Origin: Ignavibacteria bacterium
GTDB lineage: Bacteria > Bacteroidota > Ignavibacteria > Ch128b
NCBI GenBank assembly: GCA_013177855.1
Contig: JABLYA010000001.1
Location: 1,777,573-1,841,572, forward strand
Length of the DNA: 64,000 bases
Direction of reading: 5' to 3'
How positions within the stretch are numbered: the first letter of the stretch is position 1; each line of letters opens with the position of its first letter. The notes under the pieces are model-generated. The model made no database searches. It worked only from the letters and a program-made list of their open reading frames with translations, and was not told the origin of the DNA. The position numbers and the translations under genes are program-made. Positions 18,229 through 26,865 of the stretch are shown here, one piece after another.

Positions 18229-18627
18229 AAACTAATAGTCATAAATGATCCCGAATAAGTTATAAATTTTTTCAAAATGGTAATATACTATTCCGAAGAG
18301 GTTATATATCTTTCCGAAGAACTAATCTATGAATCCGAAAATTGTATATTCCTTTACGAATAAGTCATATTTGTTTTCGAAACGTTAAAATGTGATTCCG
18401 AAAGGGTTATATATGGATCCGAAGAGGTTGTATTTCCATCCGAAAGGGTTATATGTGATTCCAAGTAAGTAATAAATTTCTCCGATTTAGTAATAAACAT
18501 TTCAGCAAAAGTAATCTTTAATTACTGAGAATTTATAAATTATTCCTGAGTGATAATAAATGTTTTCTAAGTTAATCTAAATTAATACGAAGAAACAGTG
18601 AATTATCCCGCTAAAACAAAAAAGCCA
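18229..18627. repeat. Degenerate tandem array with strict 21-bp period
   Basis: About 18 to 19 units follow each other without any indel. Unit starts fall at 18250, 18271, 18292, 18313, 18334, 18355, 18376, 18397, 18418, 18439, 18460, 18481, 18502, 18523, 18544, 18565, 18586 and 18607. The best units read TCCGAA, four variable bases, then TTATAT or TAATAA-like sequence. Outer units are diverged but in phase. One frame translates into S-E-x-V-I-Y-x heptads but carries several stops, so it is not an intact gene. The array lies just before a terminator. Confidence 0.85.
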
Positions 18628-18647
18628 GCCGCAGGGGCTGGCTTTTT
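18618..18647 (-). terminator. Bidirectional-looking intrinsic terminator
   Basis: GCCAGCC and GGCTGGC form a seven-pair GC-rich stem with a GCAGG loop, flanked by A6 on the left and T5 on the right. It can end transcription of the minus-strand OPT gene, 31 bases away, and also plus-strand reads coming through the 21-bp array. Confidence 0.85.
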
Positions 18648-18677
18648 ACACGCTGAATATGAAAGAATTAATTCACT

Positions 18678-20657
18678 TTAATCTTCTTCTTTTGCTCGCA
18701 TTGTTTCCCACATCATATAAAGAATGACTAAGGTCAGCATTACCATTCCCAGGATTTCAGCTGATTTTGTTTCAGCCCATTCGGTATTGAACCAGTTAAA
18801 TCCTGCAAATCTTAGCAATGCACTGAAAACTCCGAATAAAGCTCCGCCGGCAATAAATCCACTTGCTACAAGAGTTCCTCTTGAAAAACGAGCATTGTTT
18901 AGTTTTTCGTTATTAGTTCTTGTTTTAGCCCAGTGAGCAATTAATCCACCGATTAACAGCGGAGTATTTAAATCAAGAGGAATGTACATTCCTAACGCGA
19001 AAGCCAGCGGCGAAATTTTAAGCCATGTTACAAGTAGAGCTATAACAGCACCAATGAAATAAAGCATCCATGGTGCGGGAATATTTGACATTAAAGGTTT
19101 AATCACCGCAGCCATTGCATTCGCCTGAGGAGCAACGAGTGCACCTTCACCAACAAATCCATAAGTTTGATTCAAAATTATTATTACAATTCCAACAGTT
19201 GCAGCGGAAACAATTGTACCTAAAAATTTATACATCTCCTGATTCTTTGGAGTGGTTCCAATCCAGTAGCCAATTTTCAAATCTGTGATGAAACCACCTG
19301 CCATCGAAAGAGCAGTACAAACAACTCCGCCAATTATCATTGCACTCAACATTCCTGATGCACCGCTAAGCCCAACCTGAACCAGAATGAAAGATGAGAG
19401 AATTAATGTCATTAAAGTCATCCCGCTTACAGGATTAGTCCCGACAATTGCAATAGCAGTTGCAGCAACAGTCGTGAAGAGAAATGAGATTATTAAGACA
19501 ATTAGAAGTCCAACGATTGCATGGTAAAGATTGAAAGTTACTCCAGCATAAAAGAAAACAAAAATCATAAGTGCAGTAAGTATGATGAACAAAACATTGA
19601 AAGACATTTTAATATCAAGTTGAGTTCGCGGAACTTTCTGATCATCACCAGATTTTTTATGAAAGATTTCGTTATACGCAAGAGTTACAGCATTTTTAAT
19701 GATGTTTGAAGAACGAATTACTCCAATAATTCCAGCCATCGCAATTCCACCAATTCCAATGTGACGAACATAATTTCTAAAAATTTCTTCAGCGCTCATT
19801 TCTGATATCAACTTTGTAGCGGTTGCACCAAGTGGTGTTGTGAGATATTGACCTATTTCGTTAAATAGTGGAATCAAAACAAACCACGAAAGAAATGATC
19901 CAGCGCAAATAATTATTGCATATTTCAAACCTACTATATAGCCAAGTCCAAGAACCATCGTTAGTGAATTGACTTTGAAAACTAATTTGTATTTATCAGC
20001 TAAGACTTCACCCAGATGAAAAATTCTTGTGGATATAACTTCTGACCACCATCCAAAGGTTGAGATAATAAAATCAAATAAGCCTCCAACTAATCCGCTG
20101 ACAGCAAGCACAGAAGCCTGTTTGCCGCCTTTTTCACCTGCAACTAAAATTTCGGTTGTAGCAGTTGCTTCGGGGAATGGAAACTTGCCGTGCATTTCTT
20201 TGACAAAATATTTTCTGAATGGAATTAAAAATAAAATTCCTAAAAATCCGCCAAAAAGTGAGGCAAGAAAAATTTGATAGAAATTAACTGGAAGGTTTAA
20301 GATATAAAGTGCTGGTATTGTAAAAATTGCACCAGCCACAATTACTCCTGAACTTGCCCCAATTGACTGAATAATTACATTTTGGCCTAATGCATTTTTT
20401 TTCTTTGCAAGTGATGAAATTCCAACTGCAAGAATTGAGATTGGAATTGCAGCTTCCATCACCTGACCAATTTTCAAACCTGAGTATGCGGCAGCGGCAG
20501 AGAATAATATTGCCATCAATAAGCCCCAGATAACGGAATATGGAGTGACTTCGGGATAAATTTTATCCGGATGAAGAATTGGAATGTATTCTTCTCCCTC
20601 TTTCAATTCCCGATATGCATTTTCTGGAAGTCCATTTGAAGTTTTCGGTATTTCCAT
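18678..20657 (-). CDS. OPT family (oligopeptide transporter) membrane protein
   Basis: The 659-residue polytopic protein has at least a dozen hydrophobic segments and the OPT-type N-terminus (TPYSVIWGLLMAILFSAAAAYSGLKIGQ, here read in part), with many Gly/Ala-rich helices. The bacterial members transport peptides or metal chelates by proton symport; the substrate here is not readable. CAGGAGAG precedes the ATG, and the gene starts 19 bases after radA, so it is the last gene of an mlaF-radA-OPT run ending at the terminator. Confidence 0.88.
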   Translation of the reverse strand: MEIPKTSNGLPENAYRELKEGEEYIPILHPDKIYPEVTPYSVIWGLLMAILFSAAAAYSGLKIGQVMEAAIPISILAVGISSLAKKKNALGQNVIIQSIGASSGVIVAGAIFTIPALYILNLPVNFYQIFLASLFGGFLGILFLIPFRKYFVKEMHGKFPFPEATATTEILVAGEKGGKQASVLAVSGLVGGLFDFIISTFGWWSEVISTRIFHLGEVLADKYKLVFKVNSLTMVLGLGYIVGLKYAIIICAGSFLSWFVLIPLFNEIGQYLTTPLGATATKLISEMSAEEIFRNYVRHIGIGGIAMAGIIGVIRSSNIIKNAVTLAYNEIFHKKSGDDQKVPRTQLDIKMSFNVLFIILTALMIFVFFYAGVTFNLYHAIVGLLIVLIISFLFTTVAATAIAIVGTNPVSGMTLMTLILSSFILVQVGLSGASGMLSAMIIGGVVCTALSMAGGFITDLKIGYWIGTTPKNQEMYKFLGTIVSAATVGIVIIILNQTYGFVGEGALVAPQANAMAAVIKPLMSNIPAPWMLYFIGAVIALLVTWLKISPLAFALGMYIPLDLNTPLLIGGLIAHWAKTRTNNEKLNNARFSRGTLVASGFIAGGALFGVFSALLRFAGFNWFNTEWAETKSAEILGMVMLTLVILYMMWETMRAKEED

Positions 20658-20676
20658 AACTCTCTCCTGTTTTATT

Positions 20677-22035
20677 TTATTCTAGTAATTCTTTGATAGC
20701 TTCCTTTAAGGTTTTTACCTGAGTTACTTTAATTTTTAATTCATTCAAATTGAAATTTATTTTTTGATTTGGAGTAATGATTTTCTTGAAACCAAGTTTT
20801 TGTGATTCTTGAATTCTTTTTTCAAGATTGCTGATACTTCTAATTTCTCCACCGAGCCCTACTTCACCGACTACACAGGTAAGTGAATCAGCTGGAATAT
20901 CTTTGATGCTTGAAATAATTGCACAACAAACTGCAAGATCAGCTGCTGGTTCATCAATTTCGACTCCGCCAGCTATGTTCAAAAAAACATTTTGTTGACT
21001 CAGTTTGAAATTTAATCTTTTTTCAATCACAGCTAAAAGAATTGAAAGCCTTCTCGAGTCAAAACCAGTTGTAACTCGTTGAGCCATTCCATATCCCGAT
21101 GGAGTAACCAGAGCCTGGACTTCTACTAAAATTGGTCTTGTCCCTTCAATAATCGATGTGACAACTGAACCTGATGCACCGTATTCTCTTTCGGCTAAAA
21201 AGACTTGAGATGGATTTTCAACTTCTTTTAATCCATCTTCGTGCATTTCGAAAATTCCAATTTCGTTAGTTGAACCAAAGCGATTTTTAATTGCTCTTAA
21301 TATTCTAAATGAATAGTTTTTTTCGCCGGAGAATTGGATAACTGTATCTACTATATGTTCAAGTGCTTTTGGTCCTGCTATTAAACCATCTTTGGTGATG
21401 TGTCCAATTATGATTATTGCAACATTATTCTTTTTTGCAAAATCCATTAGAGCTGATGTGCATTCTCTAATTTGGCCAATTGTTCCGGGTGAACTTTCAA
21501 GTTCATCTCTGTAAATTGTTTGAATTGAATCAATCACTGCAATGGAAGGTTTTTCCTGTTCTAAAATTTCAATTATTTGATTGAGATTTGTTTCAGCCAG
21601 AATGTATAGATTTTCGTTTTTCAGTTTTAGTCTTGCTGCTCTTAAACTAATTTGTTCAAGCGATTCTTCACCTGTCACATAGATTACTTTTTCTTTAAGA
21701 TTTGAAACAGCTTGAAGAACAAGAGTAGATTTTCCAATACCGGGATCACCAGCAATTAAAACTACACTTCCAGAAATTAATCCGCCGCCAAGAACACGAT
21801 CAAATTCTTTGATATTAGTTTTGAGTTTGAATGCTTTGTTGATTGTTTTTTCATTAATAGTTGAAATATTTACAAGAGTTGTTTCAGATTTCTGTCTGGA
21901 GTTTTTACTCTTTTGCTTCTTTTCAAATTCTTCAGCAAATGAATTCCATTGACCGCAGGAGGGACACTTCCCAAGCCATTGAATCGACTCGTATCCGCAA
22001 TTCTGACATACAAATTTTTTCCTGATTGAATTCAT
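20677..22035 (-). CDS. radA: DNA repair protein RadA (Sms)
   Basis: RadA is a RecA-like ATPase that drives branch migration in recombination repair. The N-terminal C4 zinc finger uses C10, C13, C24 and C27. The Walker A is GDPGIGKST near 96-104. The RadA-specific KNRFG motif appears as KNRFGSTNEIG. A Lon-like C-terminal domain follows. The ATG overlaps the TGA of the upstream mlaF-like gene (TGATG), indicating coupled translation; a TTG one codon earlier is the alternative start. Length is normal for the family. Confidence 0.96.
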   Translation of the reverse strand: MNSIRKKFVCQNCGYESIQWLGKCPSCGQWNSFAEEFEKKQKSKNSRQKSETTLVNISTINEKTINKAFKLKTNIKEFDRVLGGGLISGSVVLIAGDPGIGKSTLVLQAVSNLKEKVIYVTGEESLEQISLRAARLKLKNENLYILAETNLNQIIEILEQEKPSIAVIDSIQTIYRDELESSPGTIGQIRECTSALMDFAKKNNVAIIIIGHITKDGLIAGPKALEHIVDTVIQFSGEKNYSFRILRAIKNRFGSTNEIGIFEMHEDGLKEVENPSQVFLAEREYGASGSVVTSIIEGTRPILVEVQALVTPSGYGMAQRVTTGFDSRRLSILLAVIEKRLNFKLSQQNVFLNIAGGVEIDEPAADLAVCCAIISSIKDIPADSLTCVVGEVGLGGEIRSISNLEKRIQESQKLGFKKIITPNQKINFNLNELKIKVTQVKTLKEAIKELLE

Positions 22036-22763
22036 CAATAACCTGTTCGTTTAATAAAATCCTGAATGACTTGATCATCCTGATTTATGAAATCATCAAA
22101 TTTCCCATCGAAATAAATTTTGCCATTGTGAATCATAGCAACGCGGTCAGAAACTTTTCTCACACTCACCATATCGTGAGTTACAACAATTGAGGTAACT
22201 TTTAATTTTTTTGATAAGTCATAAATTAATTGGTCGATAGTGTCGGATGAAATTGGATCAAGTCCTGTAGTAGGTTCATCGTAAAGTATGTATTTGGGAT
22301 TTGTAACTAATGCTCTTGCAAGTCCGACTCTTTTTTTCATTCCGCCGCTAAGCTCTGCCGGTTTTTTATCATTAATACCAGATAAATTCACGAGTGCAAG
22401 TTTTTCGTTAACGATTTTCCTTATTTCGTCTCTTTTCATTTTAGTGTTTTCGATTAGAGCAAGACCGACATTTTCTTCAACAGTTAAGGAATCAAAAAGT
22501 GCGGCGCCTTGAAAAAGAAATCCAAAATTTTTTCGAAGCTCGTAAAGTTCATCTTCGGGGAGTTCATTGACAATTTTACCGTCAACCTCGACATAACCTT
22601 TGTCGGGTTTGAGAAGACCAATGATATGTTTAATTAAAACACTCTTACCGCAGCCACTTCTTCCAATGATCGCGATTGTTTCACCATCGTGAATTTCCAG
22701 ATTAATTCCATTCAAGACTTTTTGTTCGCCGAATGATTTATGAAGATCTTTTATCTTAATCAT
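22035..22763 (-). CDS. ABC transporter ATP-binding protein, MlaF-like
   Basis: This is a complete ABC ATPase: Walker A GRSGCGKS (34-41), Q loop (FLFQGAALFDSLTV), signature LSGGMKKR, Walker B ILYDEPTTGLDP and an H-loop His (VVTHDM). FQGAALFDSLTVEENV is typical of MlaF, the ATPase of the retrograde phospholipid transporter. No mlaE permease or mlaD gene lies next to it, so it is an orphan in this window and partners must be elsewhere. The promoter sits so close to the ATG that the transcript may be leaderless. Confidence 0.88.
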   Translation of the reverse strand: MIKIKDLHKSFGEQKVLNGINLEIHDGETIAIIGRSGCGKSVLIKHIIGLLKPDKGYVEVDGKIVNELPEDELYELRKNFGFLFQGAALFDSLTVEENVGLALIENTKMKRDEIRKIVNEKLALVNLSGINDKKPAELSGGMKKRVGLARALVTNPKYILYDEPTTGLDPISSDTIDQLIYDLSKKLKVTSIVVTHDMVSVRKVSDRVAMIHNGKIYFDGKFDDFINQDDQVIQDFIKRTGY

Positions 22764-22770
22764 AATTACT

Positions 22771-22803
22771 CAAATTTAACTTTAATGTAATTTATTTTTC
22801 AAA
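22771..22803 (-). promoter_or_regulatory. Bacteroidota-type promoter for mlaF-radA-OPT
   Basis: On the minus strand TTTG is followed after 21 bases by TAAATTTG, a full match to the -33/-7 consensus. The expected transcription start is within a few bases of the mlaF ATG, and no ribosome-binding site is seen there. Confidence 0.5.
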
Positions 22804-22920
22804 GGAAATTATAACGGAGAATTTGGTTTATCAGTTTGATCAAAATTAAATAAGCATCTTAAAATAGCAGATCGTAAGTGAAAAAATTTGATAGGGATTA
22901 ACTAATTCACTTTCCAATCG

Positions 22921-22951
22921 TTTGAATTAACTATCAATCAAATTATATTTG
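22921..22951 (+). promoter_or_regulatory. Bacteroidota-type promoter for the receptor operon
   Basis: TTTG, 19 bases, then TATATTTG matches the consensus fully. The coding start is 40 bases downstream of the -7 box. It is the only such match seen upstream of the five-gene operon. Confidence 0.5.
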
Positions 22952-22990
22952 TTCAGCATCGTTATTGATAATCCATCAAAGGAATAAGAG

Positions 22991-25660
22991 TTGAAGAGAG
23001 CAATAATCAAGTTTTCAATTTTATTTGCATTTTTCAGTCATATTCTATTCTCTCAAACGATTGTTTCTACAATCGAAGGGAAAGTTACAGATGAAACGGG
23101 TTCACCGCTTCCATTGGCAAATGTTTTTATCAAAGAAACGAATATTGGAACGACAACTGATTCAAAAGGAAATTTTCGACTGATCACGAAACCTGGCAAT
23201 TATACACTTGAGGTCAGCTATGTTGGATATGAAAAGAAAAAAATTGAGATAAGTTTAAAGCCCGATCAAACACTTCATCTAAACATAAAATTAAAATCCA
23301 CAACTTTTGAAATTGCTGGAATTGAAGTAACCGCAGAAAAAGAATTTATTCCACTTACTCCCGAAACAAAGTCTGTTATCAAATCTGGTGAAATAGAACA
23401 CATTCAAGCATCAAGTCTTGGAGATGTGGTAAAATTGATTCCTGGAGTCGATGCAACAAATCCAACATTAAATTATGTTGAAAAAGCTTCGATTAGAAAG
23501 GGTGATGCACTTGGGACACAAATTATTATGGATGGAGTTCCAATCTCGAACAATGCCAATCTTCAAATTGGTGTTGGTTATTCAACGGCTAATTCTGGAG
23601 TAGATTTGCGTTCAATTCCTGCTGAAAATATTGAAGAGGTGGAAGTTGTTAGAGGAATTGCATCAGCTCAATATGGTGATTTCACTGATGGACTTGTAAT
23701 AGTTAGAACTAAAGTAAAGCCTGAACCATTAAGGGCAAAATTTAAATACAATCCAAGATTATACGAGTCCAATTTAAGCGGCGGAATAAAATTCGGTGAC
23801 TGGATAGTAAATGGAAATTTAAACATTGCTTCATCGGAACGAGATATTCGCGTTGAAGGTGATGGTTATACGCGAATAGCAGCGCAAATCTCGGCTGATA
23901 AATCTACAGATAATTACTCATTAAAAAATTTCTTTTATATCACAAGAGCATTTGATGAAAGTAAAGAGAAACCAGGATATGCACTTAGAGAAGCCTGGTA
24001 CAACCGGGATGTGAACATCAAATATTCGGTCAATTACACTCACTTATTTTCATCTTTTACAAAGTTGAACTCAAATATTTCAATCTCTTACACAAAGCAG
24101 AATTCATATCAACAACAAATGGTTTCAAGGGATAATATTGTTGTAACTGATAGAATGACCGAAGGAACACAAAAGGGAATTATTGTTTTTGGTTCATATC
24201 TCGGTAAAAAATGGATTAAAGGTGATGTGTGGAATATTTATGCTGATGTAAATTATTCTTCAAAATTTTTTACAGGTGAATTTCTTAATAGTTATTTGAT
24301 TGGTTTGACTTATCGAAATGATTTTAATAAAGGAGATGGGATAATATTTGATCCGCTCTTTCCACCTTCATTATCAATTCCAACTCCAAGACTTCGAAAG
24401 TACAGCGATTTACCTCAGTACAATATTTTAAGTATTTACGCTGAGGATAAAATTAATGGTCAATTGATATTTCCATTTACTTTTCAGTTTGGATTTCGAT
24501 ATGAAGCTTATCGACCGTATGGTATCGATTTAAAGGGAATGATTTTCAAATCAGATTTAATTAAAAGCTACAATGGAAGTTTTTTTAATCCCAGATTAAA
24601 TCTTTCACTCAACTTGAGTAAAAATTCTCAAATCCGATTAGGTTATGGAACTACTTCAAAATCACCGCCAATGGGGATGATTTTCGCTAACAAAGCTTAT
24701 TTTGATATTGTTGATACTGTCTCTGTAGTAAATCCAATTTATCCCGACAGCAATTTTGCTCTGGTTACGACTTACATTAGAGATCAGGCAAATCCTGTAA
24801 TTAAAGGTTATATGCAGAAGAAATATGAGGTAAGTTTTGACCAGCAATTTAAAGGTTTTGGTTTTTCAATAACATTATTTCAAAACGACACAAAGAAAAT
24901 GTTTGAGAGTTTTTCTCAGCCAACGGTTTTGTATAAATATTCTTTCCCGAATTATCCAGATGAATCAACAAAATTTATTAAAGACACATTGCTCGATTCA
25001 TACAATCAATATCAGAACAATGGTTACCAGAAAGTAAGCGGCATAGAATTCACTTTCAGCACAGTTAGACTTCCAGTTATAAATACTATCCTGAGACTTG
25101 ATGGAGCTTATTACTTTACAAGAAGCGGCAGAGAAAATGGATTTTATTTTTCATCTCAAAGATATGTAAGTTCTCTTGGGATGCGTGTAATTCCAATGTA
25201 TCGTTCTTACGAAACTTATCAAAAAGATTTTTTGATTAACTACAGATTTGAAATTCAATCAAAAGAATTGGGAATGTGGGTCACACTTCATATTCAGCAA
25301 AAGCTGATTGAGATTGATGGAAGGCGAGGCTACGATGATACACTTGCTATCGGATATTTTACCACAGAAGGAAACTTAGTGATGATTGATGAACAATTTC
25401 GTGCCGATCCAAAATACAGGGAAATTCGTCGAAGCATCGAGCCTTATGAGTTAAACGAAGAAAATCGTCCGAACAAATGGTTATTGAATTTGAAAGTTAC
25501 CAAGTCACTATGGAAAGGCGGAGCAATTTCTTTTTATGTTAATAATTTTTTGAATAACAGACCGCTTTACCGCAGTCAGAGGAGATCACCTTCATCACCA
25601 TCTTTTGAAATTCGAAATCCTGAATTGTTTTATGGACTTGAGTTAATTACAGGATTATGA
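22991..25660 (+). CDS. TonB-dependent outer-membrane receptor with CarboxypepD_reg-like domain
   Basis: The start is TTG with AAAGGA upstream. A signal peptide ends LFS followed by Gln-Thr. Residues about 27-105 form a carboxypeptidase-regulatory-like beta domain (EGKVTDETGSPLPLANV). The plug domain follows (VVKLIPGVDA, then IIMDGVPI and EVVRGIASAQYGDF) and the rest is beta-barrel ending with an aromatic-rich stretch and Leu. It should import a TonB-energised substrate. The next gene overlaps by four bases and encodes a DUF4876-like lipoprotein, a known partner type in Bacteroidota. The substrate is unknown. Confidence 0.9.
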   Translation: MKRAIIKFSILFAFFSHILFSQTIVSTIEGKVTDETGSPLPLANVFIKETNIGTTTDSKGNFRLITKPGNYTLEVSYVGYEKKKIEISLKPDQTLHLNIKLKSTTFEIAGIEVTAEKEFIPLTPETKSVIKSGEIEHIQASSLGDVVKLIPGVDATNPTLNYVEKASIRKGDALGTQIIMDGVPISNNANLQIGVGYSTANSGVDLRSIPAENIEEVEVVRGIASAQYGDFTDGLVIVRTKVKPEPLRAKFKYNPRLYESNLSGGIKFGDWIVNGNLNIASSERDIRVEGDGYTRIAAQISADKSTDNYSLKNFFYITRAFDESKEKPGYALREAWYNRDVNIKYSVNYTHLFSSFTKLNSNISISYTKQNSYQQQMVSRDNIVVTDRMTEGTQKGIIVFGSYLGKKWIKGDVWNIYADVNYSSKFFTGEFLNSYLIGLTYRNDFNKGDGIIFDPLFPPSLSIPTPRLRKYSDLPQYNILSIYAEDKINGQLIFPFTFQFGFRYEAYRPYGIDLKGMIFKSDLIKSYNGSFFNPRLNLSLNLSKNSQIRLGYGTTSKSPPMGMIFANKAYFDIVDTVSVVNPIYPDSNFALVTTYIRDQANPVIKGYMQKKYEVSFDQQFKGFGFSITLFQNDTKKMFESFSQPTVLYKYSFPNYPDESTKFIKDTLLDSYNQYQNNGYQKVSGIEFTFSTVRLPVINTILRLDGAYYFTRSGRENGFYFSSQRYVSSLGMRVIPMYRSYETYQKDFLINYRFEIQSKELGMWVTLHIQQKLIEIDGRRGYDDTLAIGYFTTEGNLVMIDEQFRADPKYREIRRSIEPYELNEENRPNKWLLNLKVTKSLWKGGAISFYVNNFLNNRPLYRSQRRSPSSPSFEIRNPELFYGLELITGL

Positions 25661-26865
25661 TGATGAAAAGAATTTTGCAAATAAGTTTATTGTTAATTTC
25701 TTCTATTTCAATTTTCTCCTGTTCTCAAATAGTTGATTTTGAAAGCAAACCAGTTGCAATGGAGAGGAAGCAAGTTTTTAGAATTCGTCTGGTTGATCAA
25801 TCCGGCTATATGATGAGTTTGTTCGGTAGTGATGCAGTAAGGAATGCTCAGGTATTTTTGAAGTCAAATCTTCTGGGTGAAGAATATAATTTGGTAACGG
25901 ATACGAATGGGGTAGTTGAAATTTCAGGGATTGTTTCGGATAAATACTTAGTCTCAGCATCAAGAATAATGAGTCCTGATGAAATGGAATTGATTACAGG
26001 CTACAGAATTTCGAATCATAAACTAATGAATAAAACTGTGAAAATCGTCCAGCTTCGGGCTGATGCTGATGAAATTATTGAAGTTCCAATGGATGTTGTG
26101 ATTGGTGGCTCACCAATTGTAATAAGTGAAATTTACGCCTGTGGGCCGCCGGGCTCAGGATTGTATTATCATGATAAGTATGTAGAAGTTTATAATCAAA
26201 CTGATTCAGTGATTTATCTCGATGGGATTATTGTGGCTGTAGTTTATGCGAGCAGTTATCTCGGTCAAAATTATGTTGATGATCCTGAGTTTGTTCATTC
26301 TAAAAATGTCTGGATTTTTCCGGGAAATGGGACTGACTATCCGCTTTCTCCGGGTGAATTTGCTGTGTGTGCTGAAGATGCAATTGATCATAGAATTAAT
26401 GCGCCAAACAGTGTTGATCTCTCAAATGTAAAATTTGAATTCTATAAAGATGATGCACCTGATATTGATAATCCTCTGGTTCCGAATATGATTAAAATTT
26501 ATCAATCAGCTGGCAATGATTGGTTAATCGGCGGTGAGCAGGGCGCAATTGTAATTGCAAAAATGTCAATCGACTCGCTTCAATGGTTTGGCGATCAACT
26601 CTTAATTCCTTATCGATACGTACTTGATGGTGTTGAATATTTGAAAGATCCAATGAAACTTGAAAACAAAATCTTAAATCACTCAATTGATGGTGGCGGA
26701 ACTGGCGGAATTCAGTTTTATACAGGCAAATCAATGGAAAGAATTGCTTTAAATGTGGAAGGAAGAATGGTTCTAAAAGATGATAATAATTCATCAGTTG
26801 ATTTTGTTGTGATCAACAAACCTACTCCAGAATTTCACTATACAAAACCAAAGAAAAGAAAATGA
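25657..26865 (+). CDS. DUF4876-like outer-membrane lipoprotein
   Basis: A short signal sequence ends in SIFSC, so Cys22 is the likely lipidated residue. An early beta domain (residues 40-150) resembles a carboxypeptidase-regulatory fold. A lamin-tail-like region follows, with ISEIYACGPPGSG and YVEVYNQTDSVIYLDG. That pattern fits DUF4876 proteins, which sit beside TonB receptors in Bacteroidota. The ATG overlaps the receptor stop (ATGA) and its own stop overlaps the next start, so three proteins are probably made in fixed ratio. A surface partner of the receptor is the natural inference. Confidence 0.72.
   Translation: MMMKRILQISLLLISSISIFSCSQIVDFESKPVAMERKQVFRIRLVDQSGYMMSLFGSDAVRNAQVFLKSNLLGEEYNLVTDTNGVVEISGIVSDKYLVSASRIMSPDEMELITGYRISNHKLMNKTVKIVQLRADADEIIEVPMDVVIGGSPIVISEIYACGPPGSGLYYHDKYVEVYNQTDSVIYLDGIIVAVVYASSYLGQNYVDDPEFVHSKNVWIFPGNGTDYPLSPGEFAVCAEDAIDHRINAPNSVDLSNVKFEFYKDDAPDIDNPLVPNMIKIYQSAGNDWLIGGEQGAIVIAKMSIDSLQWFGDQLLIPYRYVLDGVEYLKDPMKLENKILNHSIDGGGTGGIQFYTGKSMERIALNVEGRMVLKDDNNSSVDFVVINKPTPEFHYTKPKKRK

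Noticed and set aside
18259-18465. Small heptad-repeat protein read from the 21-bp array
   Set aside because: The frame has stops in several units and no start codon with a ribosome-binding site; at most 34 codons are open in a row.
18250-18627. CRISPR array
   Set aside because: The period is only 21 bp, with no alternation of identical repeats and unique spacers, and no cas gene is nearby.
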